In this document: piece after piece, positions 19,570 through 28,790 of the stretch
How the letters are laid out: the number at the start of each line of letters is the position of its first letter
Numbering within the stretch: the first letter of the stretch is position 1
Assembly: GCF_900460245.1 (NCBI RefSeq)
Contig: NZ_UHIP01000001.1
Span: 2,790,001 to 2,854,000, forward strand
Length of the DNA stretch: 64,000 nt
Source: Vibrio fluvialis
GTDB lineage: Bacteria > Pseudomonadota > Gammaproteobacteria > Enterobacterales > Vibrionaceae
Direction: 5' to 3'
Notes under the pieces: model-generated
Databases searched by the model: none
The model's input: the letters and a program-made list of their open reading frames with translations, nothing else
What the model was told of the DNA's origin: nothing
Program-made: the position numbers and the translations under genes

Positions 19570-20862
19570 ATGCGAGTTTTAATTATTGGTTCTGGCGGTC
19601 GCGAGCATGCGCTAGGCTGGAAAGTCGCGCAAAACCCTGCCATTGAAACGGTATTTATCGCTCCGGGGAACGCGGGCACCGCGCTGGAAGCAAAGCTGCA
19701 AAACGTTGATATCGCAGTTGAAGATGTCTCAGGCCTGGTTGCCTTTGCACAGAACAACGCAATTGAGCTGACGATCGTTGGCCCTGAAGCGCCGCTGGTC
19801 ATTGGCGTGGTGGATGCATTCCGCGCCGCTGGCCTGCCAATCTTTGGCCCGACTCAAGCCGCTGCGCAGCTGGAAGGCTCTAAGGCGTTCACCAAAGATT
19901 TTCTGGCGCGTCACAACATTCCAACCGCCGCTTATGCCAACTTCACGGAAATTGAGCCTGCACTCGCTTATGTGCGTGAACAAGGTGCTCCGATCGTCGT
20001 CAAAGCCGACGGCCTCGCCGCGGGCAAAGGTGTGATTGTCGCCATGACGCTGGAAGAAGCGGAAGAGGCCATCAAAGACATGTTGGCGGGCAACGCGTTT
20101 GGTGATGCAGGCAGCCGTGTTGTGGTTGAAGAGTTCCTCGATGGCGAAGAAGCCAGCTTCATCGTGATGGTCGATGGCGAAAACGTTCTGCCAATGGCCA
20201 CCAGTCAAGACCACAAACGTGTCGGCGACCAAGACACCGGCCCGAACACGGGCGGCATGGGCGCTTACTCACCAGCGCCAGTGGTGACGCAAGCTATCCA
20301 CGACCGCGTGATGCAGGAAGTGATTTACCCAACCGTGCGAGGCATGGCGGCCGAAGGCAACCCATACACCGGATTCCTGTACGCAGGCCTGATGATCGAC
20401 AACACCGGCGCGCCAAAAGTGATTGAATACAACTGCCGCTTTGGTGACCCAGAAACCCAGCCGATCATGATGCGCATGCAGTCTGACCTGGTTGAACTGT
20501 GTCTGGCGGCGATTGACGGCAAACTGGACCAAGTGGAATCGAAATGGGATCCACGTGCGTCCATCGGTATCGTACTGGCCGCGGGCGGCTACCCGGGTGA
20601 TTATGCTAAAGGCGACGTCATTTCCGGCCTGCCAACTACTGAAGTGGAAGGTCAGAAAGTGTTCCACGCCGGCACCACCGACAAAGATGGCCACGTCGTC
20701 ACTAACGGAGGCCGCGTGCTGTGTGCGACCGCACTCGGCAATACCGTTTCAGAAGCGCAGCAACGTGCGTACGAACTGGCGAAACAGATCAGTTGGAATG
20801 GCATGTTCCACCGCAACGACATCGGTTACCGCGCGATCGCTCGCGAGCAGGAAAGCCAATAA
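19570..20862 (+). CDS. purD: Phosphoribosylamine-glycine ligase (GARS)
   Basis: A 430-residue ATP-grasp ligase joining phosphoribosylamine and glycine, step two of purine synthesis. The N-terminal MRVLIIGSGGREHALGWK, the ATP-grasp loop KADGLAAGKGVIVA and NTGGMGAYSPAP are diagnostic; the length is as in E. coli (429). Ribosome site AAGGA is eight bases upstream. The purH-purD gap holds a possible GGGAGC / GCTCCC hairpin without a T-run. Transcription ends at the strong terminator after the gene. Confidence 0.98.
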   Translation: MRVLIIGSGGREHALGWKVAQNPAIETVFIAPGNAGTALEAKLQNVDIAVEDVSGLVAFAQNNAIELTIVGPEAPLVIGVVDAFRAAGLPIFGPTQAAAQLEGSKAFTKDFLARHNIPTAAYANFTEIEPALAYVREQGAPIVVKADGLAAGKGVIVAMTLEEAEEAIKDMLAGNAFGDAGSRVVVEEFLDGEEASFIVMVDGENVLPMATSQDHKRVGDQDTGPNTGGMGAYSPAPVVTQAIHDRVMQEVIYPTVRGMAAEGNPYTGFLYAGLMIDNTGAPKVIEYNCRFGDPETQPIMMRMQSDLVELCLAAIDGKLDQVESKWDPRASIGIVLAAGGYPGDYAKGDVISGLPTTEVEGQKVFHAGTTDKDGHVVTNGGRVLCATALGNTVSEAQQRAYELAKQISWNGMFHRNDIGYRAIAREQESQ

Positions 20863-20880
20863 CTTCCAAAGTTGATTAGC

Positions 20881-20907
20881 AAAAAGGCGCCGTTAGGCGC
20901 CTTTTTT
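20881..20907. terminator. Terminator after purHD (bidirectional)
   Basis: AAAAAGGCGCC, loop GTTA, GGCGCCTTTTTT. The A-run on the left gives a T-run on the opposite strand, so it can also stop the convergent DUF1481 gene. Confidence 0.93.
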
Positions 20908-20940
20908 ATGTTCGTTGTGTCCGTTCAAATGAGAACGTGA

Positions 20941-21633
20941 TTATTCGCTGATCAGATTCGGACGACGAATGCAGTCGTGGTTATCATCCGCCAGCATCAG
21001 CAGCTCTTCGACATACACTTTGTCGTTGCGGATTTTGCCCAGAAATGCGACATAGCTGTCGAGCGATGAAAGTCGGTTGACCACAAAATTCGGTAAGGTC
21101 TGATTAAATTCAATCCGGCGATATTCTCGCCCGGTACAGGTTTCAAAAACCTCACCATCCCATACGCCCTGAATCAATTCCAGACCTTGTGAATCCTGAG
21201 ATTTGGTCATCTCTGCCAGAGCTTTCGCCTGCTGCTGATAGTGCGCCAACTGATCCTGATTAAGTGGCAGCACTTTACCGTCGACACGGTATTGCTGATA
21301 CACCGCCTCACCATCTTTATTGAAACGCAGCTGTACACGATAAGGGACTAAAGTTTGGTTCTTGGGCTGAACGCCTTCGCGCACCACTTCTCGCACCTGA
21401 CCTTCGTCCCAGCGATAGCTGGATTGATACCAACCAAAGCGTTCAGACGAAACATAGTCGGCTGCGCTGCTGGGTTGATTCTGACGTTCGGTGTACCAAT
21501 AGAAACTGGTGGCGTCTCCCATACTCTGACCACCCGTGTAGTCATTAATTTGCTCGAGATTAGCCGTCGGGAGAGAAGATGAGCATCCGGCCAGCAGGCC
21601 AAACGCAAAAATAGGAAACAGAAGTTTTTTCAT
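20941..21633 (-). CDS. DUF1481 (YjaH-like) lipoprotein
   Basis: A 230-residue predicted lipoprotein. A signal peptide ends in the lipobox LLAGC, with acylated Cys17. The rest matches the DUF1481 family, represented by E. coli YjaH, which is likewise downstream of hupA. No enzymatic motif is seen and the function is unknown. Two mature-region Cys (in ETCTGRE and NHDCIRR) could form a disulfide. It is co-directional with hupA but separated by the hupA terminator, so expression probably comes from read-through. Confidence 0.8.
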   Translation of the reverse strand: MKKLLFPIFAFGLLAGCSSSLPTANLEQINDYTGGQSMGDATSFYWYTERQNQPSSAADYVSSERFGWYQSSYRWDEGQVREVVREGVQPKNQTLVPYRVQLRFNKDGEAVYQQYRVDGKVLPLNQDQLAHYQQQAKALAEMTKSQDSQGLELIQGVWDGEVFETCTGREYRRIEFNQTLPNFVVNRLSSLDSYVAFLGKIRNDKVYVEELLMLADDNHDCIRRPNLISE

Positions 21634-21635
21634 AA

Positions 21636-21668
21636 AGGGAAAAACGCCGAGACACGATATCTCGGCGT
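21636..21668 (-). terminator. hupA terminator
   Basis: On the minus strand: stem ACGCCGAGA / TCTCGGCGT with a 7-base loop, followed by TTTTCCC. It starts nine bases after the hupA stop codon and ends two bases before the DUF1481 start. Confidence 0.85.
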
Positions 21669-21676
21669 AGTATAGA

Positions 21677-21949
21677 TTACTTCACTGAATCTTTCAGTGC
21701 TTTACCAGCGACGAATGCAGGTACGTTAGCTGCTGCAATTTTGATCTCTTCGCCAGTTTTTGGGTTACGACCAGTGCGTGCTGCACGGTGGTTTACTTTG
21801 AATGTACCAAAACCAATTAGTTGAACTTGGTCACCCTCTTTCAGTGCGCCTTCAACCGCGCCAAGAGTAGCTTCAAGAGCAGCTTTAGCCTGAGCTTTAG
21901 ATAGATCTGCTTTCTCTGCGATAAAGTCGATTAATTGGGTCTTGTTCAT
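21677..21949 (-). CDS. hupA: Nucleoid-associated protein HU-alpha
   Basis: A 90-residue histone-like protein, the standard HU length. The N-terminal helices ([20 protein letters not shown]) and the DNA-embracing arm [14 protein letters not shown] with the intercalating Pro are intact. HU bends and compacts DNA without sequence preference. The position after purHD and before a YjaH-like gene matches the E. coli hupA neighbourhood, which identifies it as the alpha subunit rather than HupB; in E. coli yjaG also sits here, whereas its homologue is about 3 kb away in this genome. Confidence 0.95.
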   Translation of the reverse strand: MNKTQLIDFIAEKADLSKAQAKAALEATLGAVEGALKEGDQVQLIGFGTFKVNHRAARTGRNPKTGEEIKIAAANVPAFVAGKALKDSVK

Positions 21950-22301
21950 TAGGTTTCCCTTCTCATAGGTTATCGAATTCAGTTCACTCTAAAGCATAAA
22001 TGCCCCGTCTGGCAAAGGTTTGTCGCGTAACTTGTGCCTCTCTGACGTACTTTTAACCATAATATGAGTAATAACTCACAATTTGTTACCCATTGAACGA
22101 GGCGCCTGACTTGTTTTTAACGCAAAATGTCTCCAAATATTTCCGGTCAAACACCCGCTAAGCCTGATATATCAAGGTGTTTCGGAAATAAGATTGTTCA
22201 CAATCAATACCGATGCGTAACAAATCCAGCACACTTTTTTGCGGAAAAAACGTCATCAATCTGAATGTTTAATCGTTGGATAACACCATTAAGGAACCAG
22301 C
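21950..22301. promoter_or_regulatory. Divergent intergenic region hupA / CNNM gene
   Basis: About 350 bp without a gene, holding the hupA promoter on one strand and that of the CNNM gene on the other. The minus strand has a TTGCCA near 22010, with only a poor -10 downstream. Several A+T-rich tracts lie at 22060-22150. No terminator or palindrome stands out, and I could not place the start points. Confidence 0.35.
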
Positions 22302-23378
22302 ATGTTTTTGCTTACGATATACGTCACTGTGGCGATTGGCGTATCGTTTATTTGTTCTGTACTCGAAGCCGTTTTACTCAGCCTGACGCCCAGCTATCTC
22401 GCCCAGCTCCGCCAGCAGTCACACCCGTCGGCCGAGAAACTGGCCCAACTGAAAGGCGACATCGACCGCCCACTGGCCTCGATTCTGACCTTAAACACCA
22501 TTGCTCACACCATTGGTGCCGCAAGTGCCGGTGCGCAAGCCGCCGTTGTCTTTGGCAGCCAGTGGCTGGGGGTTTTCTCTGCCGTGCTGACGCTCGGTAT
22601 TCTGGTGTTGTCTGAAATCGTGCCGAAAACTATTGGTGCAACCTATTGGCGCCAGCTCGCACCAGCCAGCGCCGTGATCCTTGGCTGGATGGTGTGGTGT
22701 CTGACGCCGTTTGTGTGGTTCTCGCAGCAAATCACCAAACGTCTGGCACGCAACATTGAAGTGCCGCGTCTGCGTGACGAACTGTCTGCCATGGCGCTGC
22801 TGGCCAACGAAAGTGGTGAACTGGCCGAAGGCGAATCGAAGATACTCAACAACCTGCTGGCCATCAGCGACGTGCCCGTCACTCAGGTCATGACGCCGCG
22901 TACCGTGCTGTTTCGTGTTAATGCAGAACTGAGCATCAACGAGTTCCTGCTTGAACACCGCGATACGCCGTTTTCCCGCCCGTTAGTCTATAGTGAGGAC
23001 AGCGATAACATCATCGGCTTTGTGCATCGCTTAGAGCTGTTCAAGCTGCAACAAAGCGGCTTGGGCGAGCAACAACTTGGCGCTGTGATGCGACCGATCC
23101 ATGTGTTACTTAATACTCAAACCCTACCCAAAGCCTTTGCTCAGATGATGAAAAACCGTCTGCAGCTTTCCTTAGTGGTGGATGAATATGGCACCGTACA
23201 AGGTCTGCTGACGCTGGAAGATGTGTTTGAACACTTGCTCGGTGAGGAAATTATCGATGAAGCCGATAAGACCACCGACATGCAGAAACTGGCGACAGAA
23301 CGCTGGGAAAATTGGAAAAAGCAACACGGTGTGATTGAAAGCCGTGACGAAGATGACCCGCAAGAGAACCGTAAATAA
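22302..23378 (+). CDS. CNNM/DUF21 membrane protein with CBS pair
   Basis: A 358-residue membrane protein of the CNNM (DUF21, HlyC/CorC-type) family associated with Mg2+ or other divalent-ion handling. An N-terminal DUF21 domain with three to four hydrophobic segments carries the family signature ILVLSEIVPKTIGATY (about 105-120). A CBS pair follows (about 190-320) with TQVMTPRTVLFRV and VVDEYGTVQGLLTLEDVFEH. The C-terminal CorC_HlyC transporter-associated domain of larger relatives is missing; a short charged tail takes its place. Ribosome site AAGGA is seven bases before the ATG. The transported ion cannot be told from sequence. Confidence 0.85.
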   Translation: MFLLTIYVTVAIGVSFICSVLEAVLLSLTPSYLAQLRQQSHPSAEKLAQLKGDIDRPLASILTLNTIAHTIGAASAGAQAAVVFGSQWLGVFSAVLTLGILVLSEIVPKTIGATYWRQLAPASAVILGWMVWCLTPFVWFSQQITKRLARNIEVPRLRDELSAMALLANESGELAEGESKILNNLLAISDVPVTQVMTPRTVLFRVNAELSINEFLLEHRDTPFSRPLVYSEDSDNIIGFVHRLELFKLQQSGLGEQQLGAVMRPIHVLLNTQTLPKAFAQMMKNRLQLSLVVDEYGTVQGLLTLEDVFEHLLGEEIIDEADKTTDMQKLATERWENWKKQHGVIESRDEDDPQENRK

Positions 23379-23399
23379 ACCCTCTGCTTGCAAAGACAG

Positions 23400-23425
23400 C
23401 GCCCCTCGATAAGAGGGGCGTTTTT
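23400..23425. terminator. Terminator after the CNNM gene
   Basis: Stem CGCCCCTC / GAGGGGCG, loop GATAA, followed by TTTTT. It lies between the convergent CNNM and YbdG-like genes. Confidence 0.9.
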
Positions 23426-23431
23426 GATTGG

Positions 23432-24673
23432 CTAGTTCGCGTGCAATTGTCGGAAGTCGTGCCCTGTCGGCGCCTGAGCAACCCGCAGGCCAAAATCTGG
23501 CAACACGGCATACAAGTGGTCAAAGATATCGGACTGAATACGCTCGTACTCGACCCACGCGGTGGTATTGGTAAAGCAGTACAACTCCAACGCGATGCCT
23601 TCATGAGTCGGTGCCAGTTGGCGCACCATCAACGTCATACGCTGATGGATTTCCGGATGCGCACGCAGGTAACGCTCCAGATAGGCTCGGAAACTGCCCA
23701 GATTGGTCAGCCGGCGGCCGTTGATCAGGCACTCTTCATCAAACTGCTGGCGATGATTGTACTGCGTGATCTCTTCCAGTTTGGTTTTGATGTAAGGTTC
23801 CAGCAACTTGGCCCGGGTTAAATGGCCAATATCCTGCTGAGACAGAAAATGTACGCTGGTCGCGTCAATCAGCACGCTGCGTTTGATGCGGCGCCCGCCC
23901 GAATCCTGCATCCCTTTCCAGTTTTTAAACGAATCGGAAATCAGTGCATAAGTGGGAATAGTAGTGATGGTTTTGTCCCAGTTCTGCACTTTCACAGTGG
24001 TCAGGCTGATATCAATCACGTCACCGTCGGCACCATACTTCGGCATTTCCAGCCAATCGCCGACGCTGAGCATCTTATTGGCCGAGAGTTGAATTCCAGC
24101 CACCAGCCCGAGGATCGGGTCTTTGAACACCAACATGATGACCGCGGTAAGAGCACCGACCCCACTCAACAGAATGAGCGGCGATTTGCCCACCAGAATC
24201 GATGTGGCCAGCAGCGCCGCAATCACAAAGAAAACGATCTTCAGACTCTGCACAATGCCGCGCACGGGCATGTTGCGGCCAAGCGGCGTGCGTGACAGCA
24301 GCGTATCCGCCACGTCAAGTAGCGAGAACATCGCCAGCAAGGCAAACAGCACGATCCACAGCGCCACCAACGTCAGAATCCAATCACGGATTGCGCTCTC
24401 CGGCGACAGCCACATGCTGGTCTGAACCGCAATCAAAATGCCCTGAATAACCAAAGCAATCCGGCTGAACAACTTGCCGGCAAACAGCGCATGACGCCAC
24501 ACCGCCTCAGATTTGGTTGCGCGTCGTTTCAACCACGCGACCACTCCACGATGCAATACGAGATGCACCACTACCGCAATCAGAACAATTAAGCCTAACG
24601 CTTCTGAAATCTTAATAAACTGAGACATCTCAATACCAAACTGACTCAGCCAAGTCTCCAGAGACTGCAACAT
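23432..24673 (-). CDS. MscS-family mechanosensitive channel, YbdG-like
   Basis: A 413-residue MscS-superfamily channel resembling E. coli YbdG (415 residues), which contributes to mild hypo-osmotic shock release. Four to five N-terminal membrane segments lead to the pore-helix region (about 180-215) and the beta domain GLVAGIQLSANKMLSVGDW (about 216-234), then IPTYALISDSFKNW. An upstream in-frame TTG would add 25 residues, but the ATG at 24673 has AGGAG at six bases and gives the family length, so it is preferred. Confidence 0.88.
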   Translation of the reverse strand: MLQSLETWLSQFGIEMSQFIKISEALGLIVLIAVVVHLVLHRGVVAWLKRRATKSEAVWRHALFAGKLFSRIALVIQGILIAVQTSMWLSPESAIRDWILTLVALWIVLFALLAMFSLLDVADTLLSRTPLGRNMPVRGIVQSLKIVFFVIAALLATSILVGKSPLILLSGVGALTAVIMLVFKDPILGLVAGIQLSANKMLSVGDWLEMPKYGADGDVIDISLTTVKVQNWDKTITTIPTYALISDSFKNWKGMQDSGGRRIKRSVLIDATSVHFLSQQDIGHLTRAKLLEPYIKTKLEEITQYNHRQQFDEECLINGRRLTNLGSFRAYLERYLRAHPEIHQRMTLMVRQLAPTHEGIALELYCFTNTTAWVEYERIQSDIFDHLYAVLPDFGLRVAQAPTGHDFRQLHAN

Positions 24674-24810
24674 GTTTAACTCCTGCATTGGGAACAACGT
24701 GATACGCATCGTAACGCATTCTGCACTGCAGAACTGCGGCGGCAACAATTTATGACAATATTCGGACGTAATGAGGCGGTGAATGAAGGATGTTGTGGGT
24801 AAGGGAACGG

Positions 24811-24843
24811 ATAAAGAAAAGGCAAGAGAGAGTCTCCTGCCTT
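24811..24843 (-). terminator. Terminator of the DUF416 gene
   Basis: On the minus strand AAGGCA...TGCCTT flanks an inner GAGA/TCTC pairing and is followed by TTTTCTTTAT, just after the stop codon. Confidence 0.65.
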
Positions 24844-24851
24844 GGGAAATA

Positions 24852-25457
24852 TTACAATGACACGCCGATATTGCTGATGCAGTCGTCGCGCAGCTCCTGA
24901 CGCAGATCTTTGATCAGATCAATATCGCGCTCACTCGCTTCACGCAGTGGTCGGTAGATGGCCCATTGCACATCCCACTCTTCGCACACGGCTTCGTTCT
25001 CTTTCTGATTGTCGTTGGTGATGGCTTCACCGGTTTGCGCTTCTTCCAGTTGCGCGACGGTTTGCACCGAAATCTGGCTGACTTTCTGCATCGATTCGTA
25101 CAAATCATCGCGATCCAGCAGGCCATGCAGCGCCGTTGCGAGCGCTTCACACGCATCAATCGCAGGATAAACCGCATACAGATCAAACTCGTCTGAGGTC
25201 GGGATCAGCTCTTCCAGTTTTTCCAATTGACGCTCAAAGTTAATCTTGGCGTTTTTCACCGTCATCAATTCCCAAATACTGTCGAGAATTTCACGGTAAC
25301 GACGTGGCTCAGCGAATTGGGTATGTTCACAGAACATGGCGTAATTCGGATACATGCGTTCACATAGACACGCCATAAAGGTAATCTGTTGCCAAGGTTC
25401 AAACTTCTCAAGGCGAAGTTGCAAAGGGTTCTGTAACCCATTTGATGTCTGTAACAT
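24852..25457 (-). CDS. DUF416 (YjaG-like) protein
   Basis: A 201-residue soluble, acidic, largely helical protein of the DUF416 family, whose E. coli member YjaG (196 residues) lies beside hupA. The conserved FMACLCERMYPNYAMFCE and EFDLYAVYPAIDACEALATA are recognisable. There is no signal peptide, membrane span or catalytic motif, and the function is unknown. A GTG two codons earlier (25463) is possible; the ATG at 25457 with GAG five bases upstream is preferred. Confidence 0.8.
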   Translation of the reverse strand: MLQTSNGLQNPLQLRLEKFEPWQQITFMACLCERMYPNYAMFCEHTQFAEPRRYREILDSIWELMTVKNAKINFERQLEKLEELIPTSDEFDLYAVYPAIDACEALATALHGLLDRDDLYESMQKVSQISVQTVAQLEEAQTGEAITNDNQKENEAVCEEWDVQWAIYRPLREASERDIDLIKDLRQELRDDCISNIGVSL

Positions 25458-25529
25458 GGTCACTCAATTCGTTGCGGATAAAGACAGCGGAAGTGTACTG
25501 GATAACCAGCAGGGAAAAAAGGCGCATCT

Positions 25530-26456
25530 ATGAACAATTTCACTCATCAGCTGTACATTTTAACGGAGCACAATGACCTCTATCGCGACGCCATTGAAGC
25601 GCTGCAGCTGCCCGATCTGGTGATTACCGAAGATCGCAGTCAGGCAGACTTGTTACTGGCCGCACCGCCGATGGCTGCTCGCTGCCTGGAGGAATTTCCG
25701 CGTTTAGAGTGGTTGCAATCGGCTTACGCTGGCGTCGATGCGCTTATCGCCCCGGCACTGCGCCAGGATTACGAGCTCACTAACGTGAAAGGCATCTTCG
25801 GCCAACAAATCGCGGAATACGTGCTCGGTTACACCATCGGTCACTATCGCCATTTCGCGCGTTATCAGCAGCAACAGCAGCATGCGCAGTGGCAGCCTCA
25901 CTTATATCAATCGCTGACTGGCCAGGTGATGACCATTCTCGGCACGGGCTCAATCGGTGCCCATCTGGCTGATGTGGCTGCCGCATTTGGCCTAACGGTG
26001 ATGGGCGTCAACAGCTCCGGCATTCCGCCCAAGCAAGGCGCCTTCAGTCAGACGTATCACATTAATGAATTACCTGCCGCACTCGCTCAGGCGAATATCG
26101 TAGTCAACACATTGCCCAATACGCCAAGTACGCTTGGATTGTTGGGCAAAGAGACCTTGAGCCATTGCCAGCAGGCGCTGCTGTTCAACGTCGGTCGGGG
26201 CAAAACCTTAGTCGAAGATGAGCTGATTCCACTGATTGAACTTGGTCATATTCAGCACGCGTTTTTAGACGTGTTTATCGCTGAACCGCTCGCCGAATCA
26301 CATCCATTCTGGACACATGCGGCGATCACCGTCACGCCGCACATTGCTGCGCTGAGCTTTCCGCATCAGGTGGTGGAAATCTTTGCCGAGAATTACGCGT
26401 TGTGGCGCGATGGCTTCCAGCTCAATAACCGCATTGATTTTGCCAAGGGGTACTGA
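25530..26456 (+). CDS. D-2-hydroxyacid dehydrogenase family protein (GhrA-like)
   Basis: A 308-residue NAD(P)-dependent dehydrogenase of the D-2-hydroxyacid family. The Rossmann loop reads TILGTGSIGAHLADVA. The catalytic triad is visible as NVGRGK (Arg), DVFIAEPL (Glu) and TPHIAALS (His). The closest type is glyoxylate/hydroxypyruvate reductase (GhrA-like), but the substrate is not determined. A short Gln-run (RYQQQQQHAQW) lies near residue 115. The stop overlaps the next start by one base (TGATG), so it is co-translated with the uracil-DNA-glycosylase-like gene. Confidence 0.85.
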   Translation: MNNFTHQLYILTEHNDLYRDAIEALQLPDLVITEDRSQADLLLAAPPMAARCLEEFPRLEWLQSAYAGVDALIAPALRQDYELTNVKGIFGQQIAEYVLGYTIGHYRHFARYQQQQQHAQWQPHLYQSLTGQVMTILGTGSIGAHLADVAAAFGLTVMGVNSSGIPPKQGAFSQTYHINELPAALAQANIVVNTLPNTPSTLGLLGKETLSHCQQALLFNVGRGKTLVEDELIPLIELGHIQHAFLDVFIAEPLAESHPFWTHAAITVTPHIAALSFPHQVVEIFAENYALWRDGFQLNNRIDFAKGY

Positions 26457-27034
26457 TGCTCTGTGATCTGCTGCGAGAAGTTCGTCAATGCCGGGTATGT
26501 GAGCCCGCACTGCCACTGGGTGCCAATCCGGTGATTCAGGCGCATGAAGAAGCGCGGATTTTGATCATCGGTCAGGCACCCGGTATTCGCGTACATGAAA
26601 GCTCGATACCGTGGAACGACCCGAGTGGCGATCGCCTGCGCCAATGGCTGAACGTGGACAAAGAGACGTTTTACGATCCAAAGCAGATTGCCATCATGCC
26701 GATGGGGCTGTGTTATCCGGGCAAAGGTAAGAGCGGCGATCTGCCACCGCGTAAAGAGTGCGCGCCGCTATGGCATCAGAAAGTGCTGGCGCAACTGCCC
26801 AACATCGAAATAACGCTGCTGATTGGTCAGTATGCGCAAAATTACTACCTGAAAGATAAACCATCCACCCTGACTGACACCGTCCGTCAATGGCAACGCT
26901 GGGCGCCACACTACATTCCTCTGCCGCACCCTTCACCACGCAATACCTTATGGTTAAAGAAAAATCCGTGGTTTGAAGACGAAGTGGTGACGTATATCCG
27001 CCAACATTTCCATACTCAGCTCACCGCTAACTAG
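26456..27034 (+). CDS. Uracil-DNA glycosylase-like protein with predicted Fe-S cysteines
   Basis: A 192-residue UDG-superfamily protein. The motif-1 region reads GQAPGIRVHE (39-48) where family 4 enzymes have a GEAPG type, and the motif-2 region reads LPHPSPRN near residue 163. Four cysteines, C12-x2-C15 and C86-x15-C102, have the spacing used by family 4 UDGs to hold a 4Fe-4S cluster. The exact catalytic residue is uncertain, so it may be a repair glycosylase or a relative with another role. It is translationally coupled to the dehydrogenase gene. A short hairpin overlaps its stop codon. Confidence 0.75.
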   Translation: MLCDLLREVRQCRVCEPALPLGANPVIQAHEEARILIIGQAPGIRVHESSIPWNDPSGDRLRQWLNVDKETFYDPKQIAIMPMGLCYPGKGKSGDLPPRKECAPLWHQKVLAQLPNIEITLLIGQYAQNYYLKDKPSTLTDTVRQWQRWAPHYIPLPHPSPRNTLWLKKNPWFEDEVVTYIRQHFHTQLTAN

Positions 27035-27045
27035 CGGTTTGAGCG

Positions 27046-28365
27046 TTATTCGATGACGTTGTAGCCTTTGTCACGCAGCAGTTGAGCGAACGCTTGCTTG
27101 GCCTCGTGTTCACCATGGATTAGATGCACTTCTTTCGGCTTCTCATCGATGCCTTCAATAAATGCCAGCAGATCATCCTGGTCTGCATGTGCGGAATAAC
27201 CCGACATGACATGAATCTGAGCATTCACTTCAACCTCTTCCCCTTCAATCATCACCACTTTGTCGCCCTGCTTAATGGCGCGCCCCAGAGTCCCTTCAGC
27301 CTGAAAGCCAGCGAAAATAACGTCGGTTCGAGGATCAGGAAGTAACGCTTTAAGATAATCAACAATTCGCCCGCCTTCACACATGCCGGATGCGGCCACC
27401 ACTATTGATGCCTCTCCGGTCGAGGCCAGTCGGTTCACCAAGGCTTCATGCGAGCGATAGTCCTGAACCAGAACACACTGATCGAACGCCAGCGGATGGC
27501 GATGCATTTCTAAACGTTCTTTGGCTTCTTCACCCCAGAGCTGTTTGAATCGACGATAAGACTCGGTGACTTTTTGTGCCATTGGCGAATCGAGAATGAT
27601 AGGTAAATCAGCGTTGATCTGATGCTCATACACCAATTGCTCAATATCGAACAACAGCTCTTGCGTGCGGCCAATACTAAAGGCGGGGATGAGAATCGTG
27701 CCACCATCGGCCAATGAACGATCGATGATTTCACGCAGTTTGTTGGCGCGCTCTTCAACGCCATCGTGATGGGTATCGCCGTACGTCGTCTCAATGACCA
27801 GATAATCTGCATGCATTGGCGGCACCGGATCGGGCAGTAACGGCGTGTTGCTCGGACCTAAATCACCAGAGAACACAATCACTTTCTGATTCGGGAGTTG
27901 AATTTCAAGATAGGCGGAGCCCAGAATATGCCCGGCAGGCACAAACTGGCACTGCAACATAACCCCGGAATCGGACTCAATGCGAAAACGCTGCTCGTAT
28001 TCAATCGGTTCAATCAGATGGTCAATCTTATCCAGCACTACCTCCCGCTGCGCACGCGAGAATCCGGATTGTAACTTCATACCATCATCCAGCATCAGAG
28101 GAAGCAATTCTGCTGTCGCCGGCGTGCAATAGATTGGTCCGGTAAAACCCGCCGCAATCAACCACGGCAACCGACCGATATGGTCGATGTGCGCATGTGT
28201 CAGAATCAGCGCCTGGATGTGTTCGATCGGAAAATCCGGTTCGATATCCAGCGCATCTTTGCCCTGAAACAGACCACAATCGACAAGAATCGCCAGATCA
28301 TCAACAACCAGTTCATGACAAGAACCAGTCACCGTCTGTTTGCCACCATGATGTATGAGTTGCAT
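27046..28365 (-). CDS. rjg: MBL-fold, beta-CASP RNA metallo-hydrolase (Rjg)
   Basis: A 439-residue metallo-beta-lactamase-fold protein with the zinc motif LTHAHIDHIGRLPW (about 55-68), a beta-CASP insertion (IPAFSIGRTQELLFDIEQL) and a C-terminal RMMBL segment (HVMSGYSAHADQDDLLAF). This layout is that of nucleases of the CPSF-73/RNase J superfamily. In Vibrio the gene is known as rjg and is the conserved flank of the O-antigen/capsule locus opposite gmhD (hldD), as here. The ATG at 28365 is chosen over the codon at 28368 because GGAGGAG lies six bases upstream. Confidence 0.88.
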   Translation of the reverse strand: MQLIHHGGKQTVTGSCHELVVDDLAILVDCGLFQGKDALDIEPDFPIEHIQALILTHAHIDHIGRLPWLIAAGFTGPIYCTPATAELLPLMLDDGMKLQSGFSRAQREVVLDKIDHLIEPIEYEQRFRIESDSGVMLQCQFVPAGHILGSAYLEIQLPNQKVIVFSGDLGPSNTPLLPDPVPPMHADYLVIETTYGDTHHDGVEERANKLREIIDRSLADGGTILIPAFSIGRTQELLFDIEQLVYEHQINADLPIILDSPMAQKVTESYRRFKQLWGEEAKERLEMHRHPLAFDQCVLVQDYRSHEALVNRLASTGEASIVVAASGMCEGGRIVDYLKALLPDPRTDVIFAGFQAEGTLGRAIKQGDKVVMIEGEEVEVNAQIHVMSGYSAHADQDDLLAFIEGIDEKPKEVHLIHGEHEAKQAFAQLLRDKGYNVIE

Positions 28366-28790
28366 CAATTACTCCTCCAATACGAAAATTTCAACGGTGC
28401 CTGTATGAGAAATCAAACACAATTTTATCATCCTTAAAATGCGATAGCGCTAACCCAAATACAGTTCTGAAGTAATCATGAAGCAGGAAAGCTTTTCGAT
28501 ACAAAAAAGTAAACACACGTCACACAAATTACATATAGAGCAATGAAAATTCTTAAAATTAAGACCTACAACATTGAGAATTTGTACAATTATAATCGAA
28601 TTTATTATCCAAGCTAAGCGTAAGAAAAAAACCTTTAATAATCATATCCCATTGTTAAGTAAAGAATTAATAAAGTATGTTTTCTAAGATGTAGACACAA
28701 ACGATCTTTAAATCTAACTTTTAGATAGGTAGCTTTTGAGATAAAATTTTTGCAAACAAAAATGTACGTAAACACACCAATGGCTAGATC
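28366..28790 (+). promoter_or_regulatory. A+T-rich gap at the rjg / polysaccharide-locus junction
   Basis: About 425 bp with no coding frame that I can support. It marks a visible change from balanced to A+T-rich sequence. A TATAAT at 28591-28596 could be a -10 box for wecA, but no good -35 is at the right distance. No terminator, direct repeat or insertion-sequence remnant is apparent. Confidence 0.35.

Noticed and set aside
27023..27038. Hairpin ACCGCTA / TAGCGGT at the end of the UDG-like gene as a terminator
   Set aside because: The loop is only two bases and the T-run after it is too short in either direction.
28728..28733. GGTAGC followed by TTTTG upstream of wecA, resembling part of ops
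   Set aside because: Only six bases match and the GGC-GTAGCGTGC core is missing; the exact ops lies at 51014-51027.
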